From: UBA5266 sp964610025 | GTDB lineage: Bacteria > Bacteroidota > Bacteroidia > Bacteroidales > WCHB1-69 | Assembly: GCA_964610025.1 (NCBI GenBank) | Contig: CAZSTX010000047.1 | Coordinates: 1 to 16,820, forward strand | DNA: 16,820 nt | Reading direction: 5' to 3' | Shown: in pieces, positions 1 to 7,645 of the stretch | Position numbering within the stretch: position 1 is the stretch's first letter | Layout of the letters: each line of letters begins with the position of its first letter | Notes under the pieces: model-generated | Told to the model about the DNA's origin: nothing | The model's input: the letters and a program-made list of their open reading frames with translations, nothing else | Databases searched by the model: none | Program-made: the position numbers and the translations under genes

Positions 1-34
1 TCTGGATTTTTGGAAAAGCCTATAGGGTGTCCCA

Positions 35-421
35 GTGATAAAGTCAGGAAAAAAGTTGAATTTTGGGCATACTATAGGTCATGCTATAGAAGCTGAATTG
101 TTGAAAAACAGACAAAATGTTTTACATGGGGAGGCCATTGCATGGGGAATATTGGCAGAAGCTCATTTATCGTGGCAAAAAGGCTTATTATCTTATCAAG
201 ATTTAGAAGAAATAAACGATGTGATAAGGGCTTATTTTTGTTCGTTACCTATGTTTTATATTGATGAAAATAACCTTGTTAAATTGATAAAGAATGATAA
301 AAAACGAATAGGTAATAATTTGAATATTACTTTATTAAAGGCAATAGGGGAGGCACTTGTTAATCAAAATTGCTCTATTAGTGAAATACGAAATGCTATC
401 CGTTTTGTTTTCAATAACTAA
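35..421 (+). CDS. aroB: 3-dehydroquinate synthase, C-terminal part (partial, frame disturbed at 5' end)
   Basis: This enzyme converts DAHP to 3-dehydroquinate, the second step of the shikimate pathway, in the cytoplasm with Zn2+ and NAD. What is visible is the C-terminal ~120 residues of a protein that is normally ~350 aa. Family marks are NFGHTIGHAIE near the start (two metal/active-site His) and LHGEAIAWG about 19 residues after the first His, followed by a DKK motif and a 'LLKAIGEA' ending typical of the family. The GTG at 35 is only the first start-like codon in the open frame, not a believable gene start. The same frame has TAG at 23-25, while frame 1 is open from base 1 and reads PSDKVRK just before the six-A run at 49-54, resembling the segment that precedes LNFGHT in homologues. 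A frameshift near 45-54, or an assembly error, is therefore likely. The stop overlaps the convergent mutA stop. Identity is certain; whether the gene is intact is not. Confidence 0.85.
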   Translation: MIKSGKKLNFGHTIGHAIEAELLKNRQNVLHGEAIAWGILAEAHLSWQKGLLSYQDLEEINDVIRAYFCSLPMFYIDENNLVKLIKNDKKRIGNNLNITLLKAIGEALVNQNCSISEIRNAIRFVFNN

Positions 422-2274
422 ATACCTAATAGTTGATTGTATTTTTGTAAAGTTTTGAGAACATCTAATTTAATATGAATAAAATCATCAATACCAGCTG
501 CTTTTAAAGTATCTAAACTTTCTAAGGGATTTCCTGCTACGATACACTGTAGTTTTGGATTTTCGGTTTTCAATTTTTTTGCTATTTCTGGAGCATAAAT
601 TGCATATTCTTCATCGGAACTGCATATAGCAACTAATTGAGCTTTTGAGTTTATAACATCTTTAATGCTTTCGTCAACAGTTGTATAGCCACTAGTTTCA
701 ATAATTTCATATCCTACACAACCAAAGAAATTTGTAATAAATCCTGCCCTTGCTTGTCGCATAGTTAAATTGCCGATTTTTAATAAAAATACTTTAGGTC
801 TGCCATTTTTTACAGCCCATTTTTCAGTATCTAAACGTAATTTTTCAAATGGAATAGCAGCACGATAAGGTTGAATACCAGCATACTTATTGCTATCGCC
901 GGATTTAATTTTATCCAACATTGTCTCGTTAATATTAGGGTATTGATTTGTTCCTAAAAGAATTGTTCTACGTGTTGCAATATCATTATTTCTTTTTTGA
1001 CAGCTAATTTCAATATTTTCTTTTATTTCACCATTTAATCCCATTGCAATGATACCTCCGTTTTTCTCTACCGATAAAAACAGTTTCCATGTTTCGTCAG
1101 CTAAAGAATGTGTTAAATTTTCGATATAATAACTACCAGCTGCTGGGTCAGTTACCTTGTCGAAATGAGCTTCTTCTTTTAATATAATTTGAGTGTTGCG
1201 TGCTATTCGTTGCGAAAATATATTTTCTGTGTTAAATGTATCGTCAAAACTATTTAATAAAATAGTGTCTGCACCACCAATAGCCGCCGACATGCCTTCT
1301 GTAGTAGTTCGTAACATATTAACATGGGCATCATAAATTGTTTTGTTCCAAGAAGACGAAATACTAGAAATATTAATTTTGGCAAATTCGGCTATAGGAG
1401 GTTGATAAGTTTCTACGATTGTAGACCATAATAAACGAACTGCACGTAATTTTGCTATTTCCATAAAGTAATTAGAACTTATAGAAAAAGTAAAATGTAT
1501 TTTTGGAGCTATCTCTTCAATATCTATTCCTTGATTAGTAGCATAAACAAGGTATTCATTTCCCATTGCTAAACCATAAGCTAACTCTTGTATAATGCTA
1601 GCGCCACTATTGTGTAAAATGTTGGCATTTACAGTCATATATTGAAAATGAGGTAATTGTTTTCCTATAGTTTGATGTAATATAAGAATTTCGTTTAAAT
1701 CAGCATCTTTGTTTTTATAAAATTTATTATGTAAAAGCATATAAATAATGGGGTCGAAATCAAAAGAACCACGAATATTGGTTTTATCGATTTTTCTTTC
1801 TTCTATATATTCTAAAAATAATGTTGCCAATTTAGGATAGGAGAGATGGTGTTGAAAATGTAAAGCAATAGAATTTAAGTCTATGTTTGCTAATAAATTC
1901 TCTAAATTTTTGATGTTATCTATTGATTGTGCGTTAAAGAATAAAGCTTTAGCACCTTTTGCAATAAAGGATAAAGCAAGTTTATTGGCTTTAATAGTGT
2001 CTTTTTCTGTGATTTTTTGTGCAATATTCCAGTCATTAGCTTTTTCTTTATTTCCTCTTACAAATGGAAATTCATTTGGATTTTGTTCTAAATAGGCTAT
2101 ATTTTCAATATCTTCTGCACGATAATAAGGTTTTACAGAAAAATTTGCTTCTGTTTTCCATATTAATTTTTTAGCATAATCAGCTCCTTTAAGGTCTTTT
2201 TCTATTGTTTTTTCCCATTCTTGAGTTGATATTTTTTCAAATTCAGAAAATAAATGTTCTTTTGTATTGCTCAT
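418..2274 (-). CDS. mutA: methylmalonyl-CoA mutase small (beta) subunit
   Basis: This is the non-catalytic subunit of the heterodimeric, adenosylcobalamin-dependent mutase that interconverts succinyl-CoA and (R)-methylmalonyl-CoA in propionate metabolism. The 618 aa match the usual small-subunit length. Residues ~1-470 form the TIM-barrel region, with segments such as GGADTILLNSFD and DPAAGSYYIENLT typical of the mutase family. Residues ~485-618 resemble the B12-binding Rossmann domain, but the DxHxxG cobalamin-ligand motif is absent (NLTMRQARAGF occupies the spot), which separates the small from the large subunit. The ATG at 2274 is preceded by a -7 promoter box ~65 bases upstream. The large subunit (mutB) usually follows mutA directly; here the next gene is aroB, convergent and overlapping by 4 bases, so any partner must be encoded elsewhere. 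No terminator is seen at its end. Confidence 0.93.
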   Translation of the reverse strand: MSNTKEHLFSEFEKISTQEWEKTIEKDLKGADYAKKLIWKTEANFSVKPYYRAEDIENIAYLEQNPNEFPFVRGNKEKANDWNIAQKITEKDTIKANKLALSFIAKGAKALFFNAQSIDNIKNLENLLANIDLNSIALHFQHHLSYPKLATLFLEYIEERKIDKTNIRGSFDFDPIIYMLLHNKFYKNKDADLNEILILHQTIGKQLPHFQYMTVNANILHNSGASIIQELAYGLAMGNEYLVYATNQGIDIEEIAPKIHFTFSISSNYFMEIAKLRAVRLLWSTIVETYQPPIAEFAKINISSISSSWNKTIYDAHVNMLRTTTEGMSAAIGGADTILLNSFDDTFNTENIFSQRIARNTQIILKEEAHFDKVTDPAAGSYYIENLTHSLADETWKLFLSVEKNGGIIAMGLNGEIKENIEISCQKRNNDIATRRTILLGTNQYPNINETMLDKIKSGDSNKYAGIQPYRAAIPFEKLRLDTEKWAVKNGRPKVFLLKIGNLTMRQARAGFITNFFGCVGYEIIETSGYTTVDESIKDVINSKAQLVAICSSDEEYAIYAPEIAKKLKTENPKLQCIVAGNPLESLDTLKAAGIDDFIHIKLDVLKTLQKYNQLLGI

Positions 2275-2338
2275 GTTTATTGTATGTAATTAAATAATAA
2301 CTGTTTATAATAATAATTATCTATTAAAATAACATCTG

Positions 2339-2346
2339 CAAAAATA
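2339..2346 (-). promoter_or_regulatory. -7 promoter box for mutA
   Basis: On the minus strand this reads TATTTTTG, matching the Bacteroidota -7 consensus TAnnTTTG, within the 12-mer TGTATTTTTGCA that recurs exactly in front of the polysaccharide gene at 16160-16171. It would give a leader of ~55-60 bases before the mutA ATG. No clear TTTG -33 element is visible at usual spacing. This is inferred from consensus only. Confidence 0.5.
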
Positions 2347-2393
2347 CATTTTTTTCGAGTTAAAAAGGAAATAAAAAAAATGAATGTTTTAAT

Positions 2394-2437
2394 AAAAAAA
2401 AGAGGAGCTAAATTTGTGCAAATTTAGCTCCTCTTTT
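2394..2437 (-). terminator. Rho-independent terminator of the PKD/CHU_C gene
   Basis: There is a perfect 15-bp inverted repeat, AGAGGAGCTAAATTT (2401-2415) against 2420-2434, with a 4-base loop at 2416-2419. Seven A's at 2394-2400 become a U-tract when transcribed leftwards. It begins only 12 bases past the stop of the PKD protein gene, so it is that gene's transcription terminator and separates it from mutA. Confidence 0.92.
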
Positions 2438-2448
2438 GCATAGTTTTA

Positions 2449-5400
2449 TTATCTTACAAGTGTAACACTTCCATTTAATATCATATCACCTTTTTCTGAT
2501 TCAGGTTTTGCATATACTACCCAGTAGTATACACCTTCTGCAACATCGTTTCCTTGTTTATTTTTTCCTGTCCACCAAAAGTTTTCATCTTCATAATTAG
2601 GACAGTTAGGAGCTTCGCATTTTCTTTTCCATACTAAGGCACCCCATTTATTGTATATTTCCATTTCAAAACTCAGATAATAACCTGATTTTTCACCTTC
2701 CCAAGGTTCAAATTTATCATTAATTCCGTCTCCGTTGGGAGAGAATATATTTGGAAATTTTAGAGATTCGAGTACTAAAATTTGATGCGTGGTTGTGTCG
2801 CTACAGCCATATTCGTCAGTAACGCCCATAGTTACAGTAATAAAGCCAGATTTAGTTGTATATGCGTGTGTAACATTAGCTCCTGAAGAATCGATAGTGT
2901 TATCACCAAATATCCATAACCATTTTGTTAGTGTACCATCTCCTGGCGTTGACATATCGCTGAAATAAGCATCTGCACCAGCTTTAATACCTTCTACAGC
3001 ATCGGTAAGAATAACGTTGTCGGCATCTTCAATTTTAAAGTCAGCAGTAGGAGGAGTCCAAGCAGATACTATTAATGTATCATAGTAGATTTTATGACAA
3101 TTTTTAGGACTAAAAGTAACTAATATTTCAAAAGGATATGAATTGGTGCCGGGATCATCGAAATAACGACTTGTAGGGTTGTCAGTAAGTGTATCAGGAA
3201 TAGTGTTAAACACCCATGTAAAATCAGTTTCTTCACCATTTAAAGAGTCGGCAGTCATTATTACATCCATTCCAACACATGCGCCTACACTATCAGGTGA
3301 AGCCTTTATGTTAGGAAATTCCATAACAATAATTTGCTTTTCTTTTTGTGCTCTACAAGTCATAGATTTTACAGTTAAAAGCACATTATATGCTCCAGCA
3401 CTGTCATATTGAGTGAGTCCGTCAAAAATAGCGGAATCTGTTAACTCATTGCCATATGCCCAATAAACAGAATCTAAAGGTGCTGAACTAGGACGTATGT
3501 TTTTAGTAATGGTATCGGTTAAATTCGGGAATGTGATAGGAACTCCTTGACAGTAGAGAGGTTCTATTTCAAAATCAGGTTTTAATTGAATAACCCAAAT
3601 AGAATCTTTTAATGTAAAACCTCTAGAGCATTTTTCCATTTTCCCTGTAGCAGAGTTAAATACCCATTTAACTAGTTGCATAAAAGGAACATACACACCA
3701 GGTTGAGTATAAGAGTGTATAATAGGCGCACCTATAAAAGTAGTAAGGTCAGAGGCTCCATCACCATAATATATTATTAATGTATCTGTATTTTCGGCAT
3801 CAACATTAAAAGTAAAAGTTACTTTTAATGGAACGCATCCTGATGTTGTATCAGCTGCAAAAGTACCATAAGGACCACCTACGACTACGTATTTCGGTTT
3901 TAGCATTGTATCAGTACAATTATATTCATCTGTAACAATCAAGGTAACATCATATTTTCCTGCATATTCGTAAGTGTGCGAGGGATGTTTCATTATTGAA
4001 AAGTTATTTCCTAAACTTAATGTATCTCCAAATATCCATTCGTATGTAGCTCTTGATGTATCCATTCCATAAGAAAGATTTTGAAATTGGACACCTAATT
4101 CAGGGCATGCGGCTTCGTGTGTTCCAGAGGTATAATCTGCTACAGGTCGTATTACCCAAATAGAATCTTGAAATATATTAGTACAGCCGTTCATATCTGT
4201 TATTGTTAGAGTAATATGAACATATCTTGAATGACTAACATTGAAAGCAAATTGTGCATTACGACTTGTACTTGTTCCTTGCCCATCAAAATCCCAAAAA
4301 TAGCTTAGTCCTGTAGTAGAAGCAGACACGGGTGTCATTACGTTCCTATCTTTATCGTAATAAGAAGAAGTATTGTTAAAGGTAACAAGTTGTTTATTAC
4401 ATACTTTTCTGTCATTGACTGGAATGCTCGGTGTTGTAAACGAGGTTTTTACCCCAAAAATAGTGATGGCAAATCGAAACTTTTCTGTGCTATCGCAAAG
4501 TTTCTCATTAGTAACAGTAAGATTAACATCATATCTTCCTGCATTATTGAATACATACTTTGCATTTTTTTCAGTTTTAGTACTTCCGCCTGTATTCCAT
4601 AGATATTTTACTATTTCATAATAGCCAAAAGGATCAGCAGTATAAGATTCATCATAAAATTCTAAAGTATCACCTATGCAGACAGGTGTATTAGAGGAGA
4701 ATTTAGGGACACTACGTGGATTAACAAACAATTGGATAGTATCGCATCTGTCTTCATAAGGGACATAAGGACCCCAATGTGCTGTTTGCCATTCAATGTA
4801 TGGAGGTGCCATAGGCATATTCATACCACAACCTACTCCACTTGTGTCTCTTAAGTAAATAGTATAAATTCCCCAGTCGTTAAATTCAAAAACGAATGGG
4901 TCGGAACCTGTATAATTGGTTGTGTCAAATATAAATTTATAAGCGTTTATATGTGTAAAGTTAGCTTGCATATGATTAATTAAATCATATGCGGTATAAT
5001 GTATTACTCCACCATCATAAGCTCTATCCATACTCATTGACCACCCATAGATAGCATCTGTTGCATAGGTAGAGTCGTAGAAATGTATTTCTTGGTCTTC
5101 ACAAACTTCAGTTACAATATTCCCATATTTATCTGTTGCACGCAATTTCATATCTGCAATAGATATAATGATTTCTTGTTGGGCAGAGTCTTCACAATAA
5201 CCGCATAAATTATTGCCGTTTCTATTGTCATTCATAGCCCATAAGGTAACAAATATATGTCCACCACGTTCTACTACCATTTTCATTCCACCTAAGGTGT
5301 CATACTTAATCATATCATGTGGAGGTCCATAAGCTATATGTCCTTGGGGATGGTCTGCATCGGGATGTATTTCCATTTGATGATGAAAATTTCCTAAGTC

Positions 5401-7494
5401 ATCATAGTAGAAATTTCCGAGACGCCATACACAACTATCCCATGCCTTTGTTTTATCGCCATCTCCACCGTCAAATCCGAATACTGGCCACTTGCAATAT
5501 ACTGGTGGATTGCCTTGCATGTCAGGGGCCGGATAAGCTATGCCTGCCATTGGAGGGCATGAATACATAATACTATCTTTAAAAACAGCATCGCCTGGAC
5601 AATGATTATGATAGGGTATTAATGAGTAGCCATGTAGCCAGCCTGTATCTACTGGAGATAGATTTCCTGGATTTTCAAATGATTGTGGATTGCCATCAGG
5701 GTCATACCATTCCCATAGATTAGCTCTTGAACGTGCTACTAAACTGCTATCAGATTTAAGCGAGTCATAAGCTGTTACCGTAATACTTAATTCAGAATTA
5801 CATAACATATTGTCTTCAAAAAACCAATCATTTATTGGAGGATAACCAACTGGGATGACTGCAAAAGCTTCAACTGTATCACGGCATCCTTGTTGGTTGG
5901 TAAGAATTAAATTAACTACGAAAATTCCAGTGTCATATTCATAGGTATAAGTGCCAACAGGACTACCTCCTGTGTGTGTAGTATCTGGTGCTGCTGCTGA
6001 ACCAAACACTTCTGTTTCTCCCCAATCCCATAAGAAATCAACTATGGGAGAAGATGTTATAATAGAATCGGCCATCATGGCTACAAAGTGAGGAAAGCAG
6101 CCACCAGGTTTTTCTCCCATCATCACATTGGGTACTATTTGAAATGCAATAGCGGATAGTTTGTAAATGTCTATTTGTTGTTCATATACTTCGCATACAC
6201 ATCCATAACCTGTGGTAACCCAAACCCTTGCTTTCCATGAACCGTAAGAGCCATAAACATGTGTTACACTATCACCTTTAACGTTAGCACTGCCATCGCC
6301 AAAATCCCATGAGGCATCTGATAATCCTAAATCATCTTCTGGTTTAGTGGTAGTGCGATTGAGGAAAAATATAGTAGCATTAGGATCGCAATGATCTGTA
6401 TCGTGAATTTCAATAATAGGTTTTACATCGTCGAATACCCAAATAGCTTGTTGTTTAACTGATGTATCGTTACAACCTAAACGACTTGTAGCAACAGTTG
6501 TGATGGTGTATTTGCCTGGGCTATCATATGCTGTAGATACTCCCATAGTTCCAATTGCTTCTTTTCCGTTTCCAAAATCCCATTTGTAGTAGTTAGCTCC
6601 ATAACCAGTACCTGTAAAAGTTACTGTTTTTCCTAAACCGCAAATTACTGTATCAGTAGCGGTAAAAGATGCTTCAAATACAACAATTGCTACATAATTA
6701 CTTTTTTCTATAGTATCTTTACAGCCTACACTATTGGTAACTATTAGAGATACATCGTAATATCCAGTTCCATAAGTTTTCGTGGGAGGGTTTTTCTGTG
6801 TGCTATTGGTACCATCACCAAAATCCCAATAAAAAGAACTGGCAGAGGTGTCTGATAAATTATTAAAAGTAATTTGTCTTGTTTCTCCAGAACTCTTCAC
6901 GCAGAAAGTTGAGTCACTAGCTGTAAAATTAGCTTTAGGAGTTGGTTTTATATATATATAATTTTGTATCTGTGCTTTTGTGCTACAGCCTATTGTATCG
7001 TAAACTGTTAACGTAATTGTGCGGGTTGCAGACGATGAATAGGTGTGTGATGGATTAGCTGTATTGCCGGTAGAACCATCTCCAAAATCCCATGTATAGG
7101 AACGTACTGCATTGCCTCCGGGTGTTACACTAGAGTTGAAATTAACAGTTTCCCACGGACAAATAGATGTTTTGTTTGCAGTAAATGACACAGAAGGACC
7201 TGCAGAAACTGTGATGTACTGTTTTTTAGTAACTACTTCAGAAGTACCATCTGTGTAAGTAACTTTACATGTAACTGTGTATACACCAGCTGTTGTGTAT
7301 GGGTGTGGTGCTGGATTGGTATATACTGGCGAAGAACCATCTCCAAAATCCCATTCCCAACCTACACCACCTCCATTTTCAGTGAAAGTGATAACCATGG
7401 GAACACATCCTTGAGTGGTGTCGGCAACAAAATTACCTGCATTTGATAAGTATGCAATTGAAGCTAAAAAACTTAGTATCAATAATTTTTTCAT
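2449..7494 (-). CDS. secreted multi-PKD-repeat protein with C-terminal CHU_C / type IX secretion sorting domain
   Basis: A 1681-aa surface or secreted protein. An N-terminal signal peptide (MKKLLILSFLASIAYLSNA, probable cleavage after A19) chooses the ATG at 7494; the frame extends 31 codons further upstream, but that stretch is non-signal-like and overlaps a promoter box. About 13 PKD-like modules follow. Clear WDFGDG or WDFGNG cores lie at residues ~48, 135, 223, 305 and 396; degenerate ones at ~489, 965, 1067, 1152, 1242, 1345, 1427 and 1526. Residues ~552-925 are not PKD-like and contain a His-rich patch (701-726) and many Cys. Residues ~1578-1681 (FPNIFSPNGDGINDKFEP ... NGSVTLVR) are the gliding-motility-associated CHU_C domain, in Bacteroidota a type B signal for type IX secretion. 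No catalytic motif is recognised. A role as adhesin, filament or surface structural protein is inference. It is monocistronic, with its own promoter box and terminator. Confidence 0.93.
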   Translation of the reverse strand: MKKLLILSFLASIAYLSNAGNFVADTTQGCVPMVITFTENGGGVGWEWDFGDGSSPVYTNPAPHPYTTAGVYTVTCKVTYTDGTSEVVTKKQYITVSAGPSVSFTANKTSICPWETVNFNSSVTPGGNAVRSYTWDFGDGSTGNTANPSHTYSSSATRTITLTVYDTIGCSTKAQIQNYIYIKPTPKANFTASDSTFCVKSSGETRQITFNNLSDTSASSFYWDFGDGTNSTQKNPPTKTYGTGYYDVSLIVTNSVGCKDTIEKSNYVAIVVFEASFTATDTVICGLGKTVTFTGTGYGANYYKWDFGNGKEAIGTMGVSTAYDSPGKYTITTVATSRLGCNDTSVKQQAIWVFDDVKPIIEIHDTDHCDPNATIFFLNRTTTKPEDDLGLSDASWDFGDGSANVKGDSVTHVYGSYGSWKARVWVTTGYGCVCEVYEQQIDIYKLSAIAFQIVPNVMMGEKPGGCFPHFVAMMADSIITSSPIVDFLWDWGETEVFGSAAAPDTTHTGGSPVGTYTYEYDTGIFVVNLILTNQQGCRDTVEAFAVIPVGYPPINDWFFEDNMLCNSELSITVTAYDSLKSDSSLVARSRANLWEWYDPDGNPQSFENPGNLSPVDTGWLHGYSLIPYHNHCPGDAVFKDSIMYSCPPMAGIAYPAPDMQGNPPVYCKWPVFGFDGGDGDKTKAWDSCVWRLGNFYYDDLGNFHHQMEIHPDADHPQGHIAYGPPHDMIKYDTLGGMKMVVERGGHIFVTLWAMNDNRNGNNLCGYCEDSAQQEIIISIADMKLRATDKYGNIVTEVCEDQEIHFYDSTYATDAIYGWSMSMDRAYDGGVIHYTAYDLINHMQANFTHINAYKFIFDTTNYTGSDPFVFEFNDWGIYTIYLRDTSGVGCGMNMPMAPPYIEWQTAHWGPYVPYEDRCDTIQLFVNPRSVPKFSSNTPVCIGDTLEFYDESYTADPFGYYEIVKYLWNTGGSTKTEKNAKYVFNNAGRYDVNLTVTNEKLCDSTEKFRFAITIFGVKTSFTTPSIPVNDRKVCNKQLVTFNNTSSYYDKDRNVMTPVSASTTGLSYFWDFDGQGTSTSRNAQFAFNVSHSRYVHITLTITDMNGCTNIFQDSIWVIRPVADYTSGTHEAACPELGVQFQNLSYGMDTSRATYEWIFGDTLSLGNNFSIMKHPSHTYEYAGKYDVTLIVTDEYNCTDTMLKPKYVVVGGPYGTFAADTTSGCVPLKVTFTFNVDAENTDTLIIYYGDGASDLTTFIGAPIIHSYTQPGVYVPFMQLVKWVFNSATGKMEKCSRGFTLKDSIWVIQLKPDFEIEPLYCQGVPITFPNLTDTITKNIRPSSAPLDSVYWAYGNELTDSAIFDGLTQYDSAGAYNVLLTVKSMTCRAQKEKQIIVMEFPNIKASPDSVGACVGMDVIMTADSLNGEETDFTWVFNTIPDTLTDNPTSRYFDDPGTNSYPFEILVTFSPKNCHKIYYDTLIVSAWTPPTADFKIEDADNVILTDAVEGIKAGADAYFSDMSTPGDGTLTKWLWIFGDNTIDSSGANVTHAYTTKSGFITVTMGVTDEYGCSDTTTHQILVLESLKFPNIFSPNGDGINDKFEPWEGEKSGYYLSFEMEIYNKWGALVWKRKCEAPNCPNYEDENFWWTGKNKQGNDVAEGVYYWVVYAKPESEKGDMILNGSVTLVR

Positions 7495-7584
7495 ATTAAA
7501 TATTTTTTTATGATTTTTATTGTGTTTCTTTATGTTGTAGTCGCAAAAAGTGTTAAAATAGTTGTCTGAATTTAAATATTTAGG

Positions 7585-7592
7585 CAAAAATA
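7585..7592 (-). promoter_or_regulatory. promoter of the PKD/CHU_C gene (-7 box)
   Basis: The minus strand reads TATTTTTG (TAnnTTTG consensus) followed by C, and TTTG lies 15 bases upstream (7608-7611) as a possible -33 element, shorter than the usual 17-23 spacing. It predicts a leader of ~85 bases before the ATG at 7494. Because the box covers the alternative start at 7587, it supports the downstream start. Confidence 0.5.
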
Positions 7593-7645
7593 TAAAAAAA
7601 ATATTTACAAATGAAAGTTATTATGTAAAAAATGAGAAAAATATA

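Noticed and set aside
6290..7355. Short near-identical DNA repeats (CCATCTCCAAAATCCCA type)
   Set aside because: They encode the WDFGDGS core of successive PKD modules on the minus strand; this is protein-domain repetition, not a CRISPR or a DNA repeat element.
7495..7587. Upstream extension of the PKD protein (31 extra codons, ATG at 7587)
   Set aside because: The extension would bury the signal peptide, is Asn/Lys/His-rich like non-coding AT-rich DNA, and its start codon overlaps a -7 promoter box.
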